A stretch of 64,000 nt of DNA from Wolfiporia cocos. Taxonomy: Eukaryota; Basidiomycota; Agaricomycetes; Polyporales; Phaeolaceae. This document shows, one piece after another, positions 42,601-54,473 of this stretch; the stretch's first letter is position 1, and each line of letters begins with the position of its first letter. The stretch lies in NCBI GenBank assembly GCA_029448655.1, contig JACCLO010000009.1:310001-374000 (forward strand), read 5' to 3'. Both the position numbers and the translations under genes were made by a program. The notes under the pieces are model-generated. The model did no database searches. It was given only the letters and a program-made list of their open reading frames with translations, and was not told the DNA's origin.

Positions 42601-43627
42601 CATAAACACGTACCAAAAAGATAACTGGTCGGAGTTCCTGCCAACAGCGGAATTTGCGTACATTAATGCAGCCAGCGAAACTACCAAGGAATCTCTGTTC
42701 CTGGTAGAATTAGGTCGTCATCCTATTGCAGGACCAAGCAGTTTCGAACCAAGTCGAAACAAAGATTTAGTAGAAATTGCGAACACACGGTTCTCTGCAC
42801 AAGAGAGAGATAAGGCGGCAATGAAAATTGCAGCCGAAAGATGGTCCTGGTACTATGACCAAAAGAAGCAAGTTGTTCCCTTCAAGGTGGGCGACAAAGT
42901 ACTCGTGGACGTGCGAAGTTGGCAAGACACCGAAAGAAGTCTAGCCCCTCGCTACATCGGCCCATTCCGAATTACGGAAAAACTGAGACCGGTAACGTTC
43001 AAAGTGTACATGGACGCGCAATATAGGGCTTACCACCCTGTGTTCCATGCTTCGAAACTGGTCATGTACAAGGAATCAACCATCAAAGGTCAGAAAAGTC
43101 ATCCCCCTGCGGCTGACAAGCCAACGGAAATGGAAGACCCGGAAGAATGGGAAGTGGAAGCCATTCTCGACCATTGTAACCGACGCGGCCGGTGGGAATA
43201 CCTTTTCCATTGGAAAGGCACCGGACCAGCGGAAGACACGTGGGAAATCGAGGAACACTTGGCTAACGCTAAGGAGATACTGGACGAGTACAAGGCAAAA
43301 TATTCAGCCCTTAGTACCGACCCAAATCAACCCCTTCGCCGATCAACTAGACTCGGCGGAACACGGCAGACAATAGCCGTCTTCGACCCTGACTCACCAG
43401 ATTGGGATTCGGACACATGTGTCTGGCACGATGACTGGCCCCAATATCGAGACGATGTTGATCCTACACAACCAAAAGTGTACTACAAGCGCGATCCCTT
43501 TACGGGGCAATGGGTACATTCCGACGTTGAGTTCAACGAAGACTTGGAAATCGAAGTAGGAGTCAATGGCAAACTACCGACCAGGGGAACGACCGATGCG
43601 ATCGGCTACAACTTGTATGCCGCGCAG
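39601..43627 (+). pseudogene. A3 pol, two lesions and truncated in dUTPase
   Basis: ATG at 39601 overlaps the gag stop (TGATG). Protease is intact (DSGAT). An 8-nt deletion near 40130 shifts the frame in the acidic linker. RT is complete in a second frame (YLDDILIF) to a TGA at 41381-41383, in the ETDAS block of RNase H. Downstream RNase H, zinc domain, integrase core, GPY/F and chromodomain form one uninterrupted frame. dUTPase breaks after IGYNLYAAQ, where F begins. This copy lacks the integrase deletion found in A1 and A2. Confidence 0.9.
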
Positions 43628-44315
43628 TGTCACAGATTTGGGACATGCCACTATTTTTCCCGTATTTTTACCTATTTATCTGGTATTTCTACGACCTTGT
43701 AGACATTTACGCTGCTAAGCGCCCGTCTACACGTACACGCAACCAAACAACACGTACACAATGCAGTATACGTCCACTTGTCATAACAACACGTACATAA
43801 CACGCTTGTACGCGTCAATGACTCAGCGGACTAACCTCCGGTGTCACGCGCCTTACTCATATCCCGATACCGGGCTATGTCAACACAATTGGATAAGCGG
43901 CCCGCTCGTTATCACATGCCAATGCCCTTATGATTACTCATATCCCGATACCGGTATATAAGAATCACATTCATGGCTTATTAACGAAGATACAGCCATG
44001 GACCTATGGTCCAAACAAACGCTCTTACTGGTGCGGCCATTACCGGCGCACATGGTCTACTGTAGTTTACGACTTAACCATACTAGTTATGTCTGCGCAC
44101 AGACCGCCTTCATGTTTGGCTCCCTTACCGGTAACCAAACAAAGCATGTATATAAGTAGGGCTATCACTGCGGATAAGCCTTAGATTTGTTCTCTGCATT
44201 CGCACAGTCACATAACATCTCTGCTTGCGCCCACTAGTCCCCTCACCAACCTCTAGCAACTCCTTCAAGTCGCCTATAAGGTTATAGTGTGAGTCCCACA
44301 GTCTAGTCTGTGTCA
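43628..44315 (+). repeat. 5' LTR of element F
   Basis: 688 bp, TGTCACAG to CTGTGTCA. TATATAA at 44149-44155, start block AGATTTGTTCT at 44183-44193. The short TACCGGCGCA-type blocks in U3 recur in LTR G. Confidence 0.85.
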
Positions 44316-44317
44316 TA

Positions 44318-44328
44318 AGAACAAATCT
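44318..44328 (+). other. Self-priming site of F
   Basis: AGAACAAATCT, two bases after the LTR, exactly complementary over 11 nt to 44183-44193, which is 34 nt downstream of the TATA box. Confidence 0.75.
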
Positions 44329-45356
44329 CCCCCTACCCCCGCCCTTGCGCTTGCGCTTGGGCCTGGGTTTCTATCCTACAGGGGTACATTGCTCGTTGCT
44401 GCGCACATCCCTTTCTGCCTGACAAGGCGATTGGGGTGATAGTTGAGATCTGGGGGATACATCGCCATCCTCGGCAGAGGATTGGCAACCAGGAAAGCCA
44501 CACCGCCTTTTTAGGCAGGAGGCCTACCTAACCCGGACTCCAGGGTCAAGGAGACACGGTCCTCGCTGACAAGCTTGGACTGTGAGCGGTTAAGACCCGC
44601 CTGTGGAGAAAAGGGGACGGTCTGCCTGTGTGCGCCCAACCCCCTGCCATGGCAAGCATTGTTCAGCGCCCCATCGCTATCCACAGGGTCATCATTATGA
44701 TGGCATGGGAATTTTCCAAAGCCGCCTCCCAGGCATAAGGGACCTGCTTTGAACCCGTTATGGGAAAAGCAGTGAGGGGGGTGACGTAAAAAATCACCCT
44801 GCCATAGGTCACTCGCGGTAGCCAATAGCATAAGGCCTCCGGGCAGCTCGGCGTGCGAGCATGGGTCAAACGGATTTGGGGCCCCATTGGAAGAGAAGCG
44901 CGTGGCCCACTCTTTCGGGATGTGGAACGCTGCTGTCTCGCGATCTTAGATCGACAGTGGTTTTTTAGCCCTGATGTGACACCCATGTGGCTACAGGCGG
45001 CAACCTCATTGTTGAAGCATGGACAGGCTAAGGGATGTAAAGTCCCAGCCACTTTCCGGCATCGTCCCTCCGGGGCGGTGTCGTGTATCTGAATCCCAAT
45101 CATCTGACCCAGGAACCGGCCTGGCAGTCAGCAACTCTACCCCTGGAGTCGGCGCCTCTGACCGTTAGGGTCATGCGAATATCCGCGCCATCTCGGCACA
45201 GGGTTTTGCGCGCAACATAAGAGTAATTATGCCCCGTAGTACACCTTCTTTGCTCCTGAAAAGGAGTCCACTACCCCACATAATCCCTTCTATTCCTGTT
45301 CTTGGATGTATCACTGGGAAACTTCGTTTCTCATGAAAGCTGCACTTTCTAGAATC
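44329..45356 (+). other. Long leader of F
   Basis: About 1 kb, GC-rich, with many short inverted repeats. Small open frames on both strands are short and share nothing with known proteins. I see no gene. Confidence 0.45.
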
Positions 45357-46277
45357 ATGCCCCGCGTTACCCATTGCACTCGTGGCTCCTCCACTGCCCC
45401 CTACGTTAAGCCGGCAAAGCGGTCTCTTCTCAGCCGCATCGACACCGCCGACATTCCTCGGGCAGAGGACGTCACCTACATGCTTCCTGTAAAGGAAGAC
45501 TACACTGGGAAGCTCCATCTTTGGGAGATTCTCGTCCACATGCCAAAGCACATTGCTGAGGCTGGGAAACCCGCTCCTCGACCTCCCAAACCAGTTCCGC
45601 TCGCTAAGCGTATCTGGACAGAGGAAGAGAAGCTAGCCGCTTCCATTACCGCCATGGAGAACCTCATCGAACTCCGTGAACTCAACAAGCTCAAGCTCGC
45701 CCGCGATAAGCTGAATAAGTGAATCGCCGCCAAACAAGCCGCCAAGGAAGCCAAGCAAGCAGCTTCTTCACTGGCCCTCCGCCTTTCCAGTCCGGCGGCT
45801 TGACCTCCCGTTCCGGTCAATCACAAGATTCTCAACCCTTCCCTCGTCTTTGGGAAGAAGAAACCTCTCCAAGCATGCGAACAAGTTATTCCCATGCTAG
45901 AAGGCACTCTCACTCGTCTCACTCCTCTCGCCAACCACCCCCCTAATTACCCAGGCTTCCATATGGAAAACGACATTCGTTTCCATACTATGGTAGTAGA
46001 ATTGGAGGACTTGGTGGATAACGTAAAGGATAGAGCGAGACGGGGGAGGATCACCAACAAAGAGTGGAGAATTATGAAAAAGTACTGTAAACAGCTTGGC
46101 AACATTTCCTTTTCGGATTGGCGTACGGACTTGGCTCGTATCATAGCAGAATGTGTAGCGCTACAAATTTCTTTTGCCTTCGGTGTAACACCACCTGACA
46201 AGGTGGCAGGGCCCTCAACTACTTCGGTAGAAGAGGATATACTCGCGATTTATAGTAGAAATACTATCATCTTTTAA
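45357..46277 (+). pseudogene. F ORF1, diverged and broken pre-gag protein
   Basis: ATG at 45357 (MPRV, like MPKA in A) gives a basic protein to a TGA at 45720-45722. After further frame changes a second part ending at 46277 contains a helix (MVVELEDLVDNV to KYCKQLG) that aligns with the C-terminal helical region of the A/B ORF1. So ORF1 predates the split of A, B and F. Confidence 0.6.
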
Positions 46278-46291
46278 CTCTGAAATAGAGT
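46277..46291 (+). ncRNA. Hairpin between ORF1 and gag (F)
   Basis: ACTCT / AGAGT with a GAAAT loop lies just after the ORF1 stop, the same position as the hairpin clusters of A and B. Sequence is different, so homology is uncertain. Confidence 0.35.
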
Positions 46292-46399
46292 GCGAGTGTG
46301 ATCTATAACGAAAGTTGCAGCTTTCAAACTAAAATCCCTTCTTAAGAATCTAAGACAATAAGTAACCGGAAACTAACATTCGTCGCAAACAGATTCAAA

Positions 46400-48958
46400 A
46401 TGTCTTCCATCTTCTCCAACAGCACCCCCCTCGCTCCCCGTCGCATGCGCCTCTGCTCGGAAGGTCCAGTGACCCCGGTAGCCGGGCCCTCAGGGACTCA
46501 CCCCTGGTGACCTTGGAACATCTGAGCGAGGAAGAGGAAGAGGATGTTCTCGAGGATGTTCCCCCACCAAGGGACTCCCCAGCCAACCCCATGGGAACGC
46601 GTCCGGGCACACCTATTCCCCCGGCTCGCTACACCCGTCCAATTGGGCCCGTCACAACCCTAGAAATAGAGTTTTTGGGCCCAATCCGCCGAACCAACGC
46701 CGAGGTCGAAGAAGGCCTCAAGTCGTACCTCCCAGAGGAGGAACAACACAAGGTGGATGCACCCCTGCATGGGGCAATCCTCGACGCCGCCGTACAACGA
46801 AGTGCGGCGATAAGCCACGACAAGGTTGACACCCTCGGCCGGATGGTGTACGCCCGCCTGGAGCGAATCCATGGCAGAATCGACTCCCTGGCTGGGCAAT
46901 CCAGGGCAATCGAACATATTGCCCAAGACGAGCTACACGAAGCGGTCAATACGGTCCGCAACGAGCTTGTGTCCACTCTGGTGGACCTTGGCAAGGAACT
47001 CTGACAGGACTACACCGCCAAGTTCTCCGAGATGGAGAAACAGCTCCGGGACGATTACCGGACTCGGCTCGATGACCTCGAGGATGCGTTCGCCGAGCGC
47101 ATGGAGAAGGTTGAGGAAGAACTTCGAAGGAGTCGCAAAAACCCCTCCGTTCCCAACCCTCCCGGTGTCCGCACGCCCCCAGAAGAACCTGCACCGGCCC
47201 GCACAACTGGGGCCGCTGCCACCGCTCCACCTGCAGCCGCTGCTGCAGCAGCCGTCGCCCCGCAAATTCCAGGTCTGCCTCAAAACCTGAAAATTCCCCC
47301 TCCCCCCGAATTCTCTGGGTCATCTGGAAAGGTGACTGCGCAGGAATGGGTGGAGAAGATGGGCCTGTACTTCGGTACGCTCAGGGTCTACGATGACCAT
47401 GACCGTATCACCACGGCCCTCTTCCGCGTCACAGGGGACGCATACAAATTTTTCTCGCCTCTCATCAAGAAGGCAGGAAACGGTGAACCTCTCGGCACCT
47501 GGGAAGACTTCACCAAATCCGTAATGGTGCAATATGGGAAGATGGCGGATAAGGAGATCGCGAAGAAGGAAATTCGCGGCTACTACGGTACCAAGGGCAA
47601 GGAACTCGCCGAATCGAACTATTTCAATTACTGCGAACGGTTCCGCACCCTCGGCCGTCTCTCCAAAACCGCCAACAAGACCCTGGTGTGGGAGTTCACC
47701 GAAACACTCCCCGAAAAGGTTAAGGACACCTTGAACGTCCTCGGCAAGACCCCGTTCTTCAAAGCCCCCACCGACATCGAGCCCCTCATCGACTTCGCTC
47801 TGGAAATGTACCAAACGTCATATCCGGACAAGATCAAGGGCTCAATCTTCGAGAAGGCCGGTGTCACAAGAAATCCCGGAATAAAGGGGTTTCCTGAGGA
47901 TTTATTCACCTTTATTCCACAGATATTCGCTACGATAATACTTAGCCGCTCAAGTGGAACCGCACGTGCGTAGGTAGATAATTCCTTCACTATCTTATCT
48001 CTACAGGTCACGTGATGTTGGGAGTAGTCACAGCGTAATGTAGTTAGGGGTTACGGTCACAGCGCGCGCACAGACCACGCCATTAGGGCAGGTCTTGTGC
48101 GGCGGTAGTTACTGGTCCTCATGTATATATACTACGACGTTCTCAGGCTTACACCTCAGAACTATTCTTCTCGGCCTTGGGGCAAGTCCCCTGGGAACCA
48201 TCTCCTCTCTGGTGTGCGCCTGTCTCAGCGTCGACATCCACCCTCTCTCTCTTTGACTGCTAGCCTGGGTGCCTAAGGAGCGGCCAGTCCTCCTCATCCG
48301 CCAGCGGTTCGGTGCGTCCCGACCAGCCCCTATACTAGGGAAGGGCAACGGCAGTTCATCCACAAGAGACATCCTGTTCTCCTTGGAGGATAGGGATAGG
48401 AGGGATATAGGGAGGGTTTCCCCGCTTTGCGGGTAGTCACGTAACCAGTGGGTTTCCGTGTCAGCCGGAAAGAAGGACTCGGCCCCTGCCAAAAAGAAGG
48501 AGACGTCCTCTGCTTCTGCAAAGAAGTCGGAGAAAAAGAAGGATAAGGGAAAAGCGCCCGCCAAAGCCCCTGCCGACACCGCCAACGCCGTTTGCACGTA
48601 CTGCAAGCAGACGGGACACTATTTCAACAAGTGTCCTAAGCTTGCCGCGGACAAGGCTGCGGGAACGTTCGTGCTTGCCGCTCAGCGGGCCAAACAACAA
48701 AGGGCAAAGGATGCAGCTGCCGCGTCTGGAAAGACCACGGTTGCTCCTTCGGGTGGTGGAAAGGGACAGGCTTCTGGCAAGAAGCCGTACTCGGCGCCCC
48801 CCGCGGATGGCAAGACGTATCGTGCCCGAACGATCTGGGAAGAAGTCACGGCTGACTCAAGCTCAGCAGGACCCTCGGCCCCCGCCACCACCGTCGCCAA
48901 TGTCAGGACCATCTCGGTTCCCCTCGCCCCAACCACACGTCTCGAAGACGTTCTGTGA
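46400..48958 (+). pseudogene. F gag, broken and interrupted by E2
   Basis: ATG at 46400; a frameshift near 46500 and a TGA at 47002-47004 break the N-terminal half. The coiled coil, Ala/Pro hinge and capsid-like domain (47270-47860) are recognisable. E2 and its GCCGG duplication interrupt the basic tail at 47861/48469. The tail resumes and carries a normal C-x2-C-x4-H-x4-C zinc knuckle (about 48592-48640). The frame ends at 48958, and the conserved gag C-terminal LGIFGSSA motif is found in the pol frame, so a frameshift near 48950 is likely. Confidence 0.85.
47862..48463 (+). mobile_element. Solo LTR of family E (E2)
   Basis: 602 bp, TGTCACAAG to CCGTGTCA, duplication GCCGG at 47857-47861 and 48464-48468. 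TATATATA near 48123. Related to E1 and E3 in the TATA-downstream region (CTCAGGCTTACACCTCAG). Confidence 0.9.
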
Positions 48959-50972
48959 AGAACACACCAGCCCCGCAGCGGCTGGGAGTGTACAGCGCCC
49001 CGAAGAAGCGCACCTCTACGAAGAGGCTTCACAGAGACCCCTTATCTTGTGGGAAGATAAGGCGGTCGTACGTCACCCGGTATCCCATCTCGGTATATTT
49101 GGCAGCTCGGCAATGGACTTTGCCCGGAGGACAAGGACACTAGCTACACGTGCCCCTCCTGTACAATACTTGCATCCTGACCCACTCGCGCTGAAGTTTT
49201 TTACTTTGTATAATGTACACGGAAATGATTCTCGAGACGACAATAAATCATTCTCCATCGAAGTAGAATTGTGGGTATATGGAAAGAAAGTCAACGCCAT
49301 GGCATTAATCGACACCGGTGCATCCATAAGCGTCATCGATAAGAAACTCGTCCACGAGGAAAAGTTAGTTACACAAAAACTACCTTCCCCCCTCGAGATT
49401 CGTAACGCCGACGGTACCTCTAATACCGCCAGTAATATCAATATGGCGGTTAAAGCTTATATGGTGCACGAGGAACACAAGTCCACCGAATTCTTGTATG
49501 TAATGGACGTACAGAATGCGGATGTAATCCTCGGATATGACTGGTTCCTGAAACACAACCCGGACTTCAACTGGCCGGAAGGAACCTTCACATATTGGTG
49601 TACGGAAAGATGCAAACATGGCAAACGGGTTTCAATTTCGGAGGAAGAAGACGAAATCGAACCCTGCAACATCTATCAGATCATCAACGACTTTCCAATA
49701 GATTTTCTTGGCTTAGAGGAGCCTGAGAATCCCTTTGTCGCTTGGGTGAACACCCTTGACGAAGGAACGGAACTCCTTATCGACGCCATTCAGTCTATAA
49801 CGGAGAAGTCGGATGATGAATTCCTGACAGATGTGGATCTCCAGAAATGGAAATCCTTGGTTCCGGAGGAATACCAGAAGTTTGGTCCCACGGTATTTTC
49901 TCAACGCGCATCCGAAAGGATGCCCGAGCGGAAACCATACGACCACGCCATCGACTTCCCCGATGACGCGGTGCTACCGCCCCCGAGTAAGGCATACAAG
50001 ATGTCTCCTCAGGAAGCGAACTCGCTAGATCAGTGGATTCAGGAGGAGTTACGGAAGGGCTACATCCGACACTCGAAATCCCCGATCGCGAGTCCGGTCT
50101 TCTTCGTCCCTAAAAAGGATGGCGGAGCCCGAATGGTAGTCGATTACCGAAAGGTAAACGACTTGACCATTAAAAACAGGTACCCTCTCCCACGCATAGA
50201 CGAGCTTATCGATAAGCTTAGCCAGGCTTCGATATTTACGAAGCTCGACTTGCGTTGGGGTTACAACAACGTTAGAATCAAGGAGGGAGATGAATGGAAG
50301 ACCGCATTCATTACGCCTAACGGCCTTTACAAAGCTGTAGTCATGTACTTCAGTTTTTGTAATGCACCCAGCACGTTCCAACACATGATGAACGATATTC
50401 TAGGTGACCTTATCAGAGAAGGAAAGGTCATTGTCTACCTAGACGACATCCTTGTGTTCGGAAACGACCTGTTGGAACACCGTCGTATCGTCAAGCAAGT
50501 ATTACAAATCTTGCAAGACAACGACTTGTTCGCGAAGCCTGAAAAGTGCTTTTTCGAACAAAGCAGTATTGAATACCTGGGAATGATTATTTCCAAAGGG
50601 AAAGTCGAAATGGACCCTAAGAAGGTAGCCGGCGTAATGGACTGGCCTACACCTGCCAAGGTGAAGGACGTCCAGGCCTTTGTTGGCTTCGCCAACTACT
50701 ACCGTCGGTTCATTAAAGACTTCTTCAAAGTGGTTAAGCCGTTAACCGAACTGTCCAAGAAAAACACGCAGTGGAACTGGGGACCCGAACAAGCGGAAGC
50801 CTTCCAAACTCTCAAGGAAGCTTTCACATTGGCTCCAATACTCCGGATCTAGATCAGGAGTCCCCGTTCTGCGTGGAAGCGGATTCTTCCGATTACGCAA
50901 CTGGTGCAGTGCTATCGCAATACTCTTTGGAGGATAAGCTCTGGCACCCGGTAGCCTTTTACTCGAAATCTC
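48959..50972 (+). pseudogene. F pol, truncated after RNase H start
   Basis: Protease (LIDTGASIS, DTG instead of the DSG of A and B), acidic linker, and RT with YLDDILVF are in one frame to 50852. A frameshift then moves to another frame for the start of RNase H (VEADSSDYATGAVLSQ). At about 50972, within VAFYSKSL, the sequence switches to F-box-gene DNA. No integrase, chromodomain or dUTPase remains. Confidence 0.9.
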
Positions 50973-50973
50973 T

Positions 50974-52262
50974 ATATCTTCGACGATATCTTCGTATGTG
51001 AGGCGCAGTGAACCGTCTGGTAGGTCTCCTTCTGTTTCAAACATGACATTCACCTCTCGAATAGATGTGTTCGGTACATGGGATATGAGTCGAGGTAGCC
51101 ACCACAAATGCCTCGAGTGCATTTTTGGGCGACGCAGGTTCGTGCGGATGTTCAGGGCTTGCAGGCCAGTATTGTGGGAAACGTTCATGTGGGCATCTGG
51201 TGAGAATTAGCACATAAATCAGCTAAACGCATACGCTCAGTCAGCACATTACGACGCACCAAGCAGTTCTTGAGCATGAACATCATCCAAGCTCGCTTCC
51301 GGAAGAGAGTGCCGTAGGTCCAACCACAATTCCCTTAAAGAATCTCCAGCACTATCGAAGACTTTCTGGAGGCTCGAGTCTTGAATACAACACAGTGGAA
51401 TGTCACCAGCAGACATTGGAGAAATTTGCTGACAATTTTCTGCGGCTTGAGTCGCGGACAGCGCTCGGAGTGTGTCTGAGACATTAGGAGACCTGCTCCA
51501 GTCGATTCGTATGTGGTGCAGCTTCTCAGGTGTAGCCCAACGGTTTCTGGAGGGGACTGATGTGCGTGCATCCGCGAATGACACGCCAGATAGACATAGA
51601 TCCGTCAAGCCTGTCAAGGCGCAAACGAGTCTGCCAAAAGTAGCAATGGACGGGAATACGACATCATGAAGTTCCAATTGGGAGACTGTGGCAAAGGCAG
51701 AGAGGTGCAAGAAGATGTTACGGGGGGTCCCAGGCATCCACTCTCCGCCTCTCAGTGCGAACCCCCAAAGGCTACTCGAGACGTTTCCGCAGAGCATTGC
51801 TGCGGACAAAGCTAAAAATGTGAGCTTGAGACTGATAGTTCCGACGTGCATGGGGCGAATTGCTCGCGCTAAACGCGCGAAGCGGAGGACTTCGTCGCGA
51901 CCACTTAGCACGGTGTTGTCTTCTGTCCGTAGATGGTGTTTGCTTCTGCTATACCACACCTTGCATACAAACATGCAGGCCACTAAGGTATCGGGCTCGT
52001 CTCGTAACTCGTCAATAATGAAATCCCAGACTGCGTTCGGCACTCGAGAAGGCACCGGTCCAGATGGCGACTGGTGTTCGACGCATGCTCCGAGATGCGA
52101 GAAGAACCGGACTGATGGAAGCACGTTGTAGGTAGATACGCTATGAGAGTCATACCTAGGACCTACGCATAAAGCATGATCACAATGTATGTCTTCTATG
52201 CGAGCCACTCACCGCCTATTCTTGAGCTCCGGGGGTATATTCCACACAGATCGTATGCTCAT
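50974..52262 (-). CDS. F-box-like protein gene, copy 1, 3'-truncated
   Basis: My gene model on the minus strand has exon 1 52213-52262 (MSIRSVWNIPPELK), intron 52156-52212 (57 nt, GTGAGT...TAG), exon 2 51260-52155, intron 51197-51259 (63 nt, GTGCGT...CAG) and exon 3 51196 to about 50974. The protein has an F-box-like helix pair (VPNAVWDFIIDEL, CMFVCKVWYSRSKHHL) followed by leucine-rich, LRR-like segments, the form of many Agaricomycete F-box proteins that select substrates for SCF ubiquitin ligases. The C-terminus is lost at the junction with element F, so the copy is probably not functional or ends with foreign residues. Exon 1 is the least certain part. Copy 2 confirms the second intron. 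Confidence 0.7.
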
Positions 52263-53887
52263 GATAGTGGGACTAAAGCGAGAGATAATTGAATATATGC
52301 TTTTTGTCGGAGGGGACCGTCGATGTAGCCAGTACGTTGGTGATGGGTTCTCACAATACAATGGACTCTTATGTTCTGACGTATAGGCGCTTACCGTTCA
52401 GTCGACCCAACGCCAAAGCAATTAGCTACCTTGGATACCTCGTGAGCTCCACCGCAGCTCTACTCGATCAAGTTTGGCGTGTTTTCAAAACTAGATTGTG
52501 AAGCGCGCACAAGATGAACCAGTGTAATGCTGTGCCTTAGCTGCCCTGATAAGTTGGGGGCGCTGTCACCTTGCTGGCAAGTGAGAGGTATTGGCCGGAT
52601 AGTGAGTGAGTACAGCATTGTACTGCACTTTCTGAAGAATTTTATATGTCATACTTATTGATGGATACGTTGATAACCAACATGTAATGGTTTGAATATC
52701 GAGCGAGTGCGAGTGACAACCGGCATCGGTCTTGGCAGATTTTCGGTGAGTCAGTAGGGTCTATGGGTGATGTGATGTGCATCTTGAAAGAATATAAACT
52801 GACGGCCCATGCCTCTCATGACAATCTTGAGCATTGGCTGTTGGCAAGGAACTTGGATGATTGACCGCAAGTCCGTGACAGTGATGAGAATGAAGGCAAA
52901 ATGCTTTTACAGTGATGAGTCGAGATATGTAGGCTAGTAGGCGATACATTGTTGATCCGGCCTAGTGTTTGGCCTTGCACACTGCCGCACGCTTAGCTGT
53001 CCAAGGTTGGCCTTACCCACGTTCACTCAGCTGTAGCGCTACACTAGCCATATTCCCCGCATTCCACATTGCATAGCAAGGCATCCTTCTCACAAGCTGA
53101 CATTGGCGAGTGAATATATTTTATCGTGCGTTCAGCTTCGATCACTTGAGCTTCCGGTACCGCTGCCGTACAAAATCACCGTCCTGGCTGGTATTGACCC
53201 GGACAAGAGGGTGCGCACGTAAATGGGAGAAGAATCGCAATCAGCCAATGGCATTAAAGCAGTTTCTGCGAAGGATGCCTTTAACTTGCTGCTCATCACA
53301 GCAACTAATTCAATACAGTCAAGGGAAGATTGTAACAGCGTATGGTACGCGCTGCTGCTTACAATCCAGAGACGCCCCTTGAGCGGTCATCTGGCTAATC
53401 ACCGTGATATTTGCATTGCGTGCAATTTGTACATCGGCTTCTTAGCTTCCGCTCCAGCTTCTCGACATATACGGTTTAGTGAGCCTCTTGACGCAATAAA
53501 GTCCTCCTATGACAACTTAGTCGTCATGTCAGGTCTGGCCATATATGCAGTTGGAATTCCCATGCTAAGCCCCACACTGCTTATTCTTTCTGTGTGCTAT
53601 TATTCTAGTTCCTAATCATGGCTCTGTAACATCACTTTAGGCTGTATTATCCCAATAGGGAGCCTAATCGAATCTGTGACAGTAGCTATTGGTGGATAAG
53701 CATCAATTACAATTATGGTCTTGCCATCCTTGCTATAGTATTGTTGCAGTAAGTCATGGATAACTGGCTTCACCATGGCAAGCATCAGCACTGATATACT
53801 CCAGTCTCCCACTATGGCAAGAGCTCAACCCCATGTTGGAATTGCTGTGCTTTCTGTTGACAAAGTAATATGATGGGAGTGATGTAA
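52263..53887. other. Intergenic, one short unrecognised ORF
   Basis: The first 70 bases still match the region upstream of F-box copy 2. The rest is ordinary AT-balanced sequence without recognisable repeats. A 130-codon ATG frame at 53223-53615 ends in a hydrophobic tail (two possible membrane helices) but resembles nothing I know and may be chance. Confidence 0.4.
53223..53615 (+). CDS. Short hypothetical ORF (130 aa)
   Basis: It starts with ATG and has no recognised domain. The C-terminal 40 residues are hydrophobic. There is no homologous copy in the window and no support from neighbours, so I give it low confidence. Confidence 0.15.
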   Translation: MGEESQSANGIKAVSAKDAFNLLLITATNSIQSREDCNSVWYALLLTIQRRPLSGHLANHRDICIACNLYIGFLASAPASRHIRFSEPLDAIKSSYDNLVVMSGLAIYAVGIPMLSPTLLILSVCYYSSS

Positions 53888-54429
53888 TGTTATGGATCAA
53901 ATATCCATTCAGCTAGAATAACTAAGTCGAGTTACTCAGTGTATTGAGTAGCGCACTACTTGTTGGTCTCTGCAGAGACAGAGTGTCAATATACAGGCTG
54001 CGGGTTAATTGCTTAACCTTTGAGAATGAGTATAAGATCCTTGTTATTCAACAAGGTCGAGCTGAGGAACTCAACTGCTAAGTACATCAGGTTTCTATAT
54101 TACAATTTGCTATACGGGGTCATAGTGTCCATGGTACTGCTACCACTAAGTCAGGCAAGCTAACATATTAGGGGAATAAACAAGAAGGGTTGCAGTTGAG
54201 TGCAACAAGGGGTGAAACGTAAGAAGCGTATGGTTAGATATATGATATCAACTAGAACGAGATGGAGCAGTGGTTCATGGGCATAGGGCTGTTATACATG
54301 AAACAGGAGCCTACGGTTGAGCAGAGGCCCTACAAGCTAAACGTGCGAGAGAGCGGTTGAGCGCAAAGTCCTCATACACAGTGAGGTGTCAATTGGAAAA
54401 TATACTAGCACACCAGACAAGCCGTAACA
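53888..54429 (-). mobile_element. Solo LTR of family D (D2)
   Basis: 542 bp, the length of the D LTR, diverged, with duplication TGTAA at 53883-53887 and 54430-54434. The start block AGCTCGACCTT is preserved. Confidence 0.92.
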
Positions 54430-54473
54430 TGTAAGACCTCACACATTTGGGAAGGACTACTAGGCTAGAACAA

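Larger units (their letters stand above)
27044..43627 (+). mobile_element. Element A3, family A, split by D and truncated by F
   Basis: The 5' LTR, primer site, leader, ORF1, hairpins, gag and most of pol are present on the plus strand. Element D and its GAGGT duplication interrupt gag at 29608/37638. The 3' end is lost at 43627, just after dUTPase motif 1, where the F LTR begins. Without D about 8.55 kb of A3 remain. Unlike A1 and A2 it has an unbroken integrase frame. Confidence 0.95.
43628..50972 (+). mobile_element. Element F, third A/B-type element, 3'-truncated
   Basis: It starts with a 688-bp LTR directly abutting A3. It has a self-priming site, a roughly 1-kb leader, a broken ORF1, gag, solo LTR E2 inside gag, and pol up to RNase H. 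At about 50972 it is joined to an F-box-like gene. The missing part includes the rest of RNase H, integrase and the 3' LTR. Protein similarity to A and B is clear but lower than between A and B. Confidence 0.9.

Noticed and set aside
44511..45103. Overlapping minus-strand frames in the F leader
   Set aside because: Short, no recognised features, and they overlap each other in different frames.
50742..51188. 148-codon minus-strand frame as a separate gene
   Set aside because: It is exon 3 of F-box copy 1 read on into antisense F pol.
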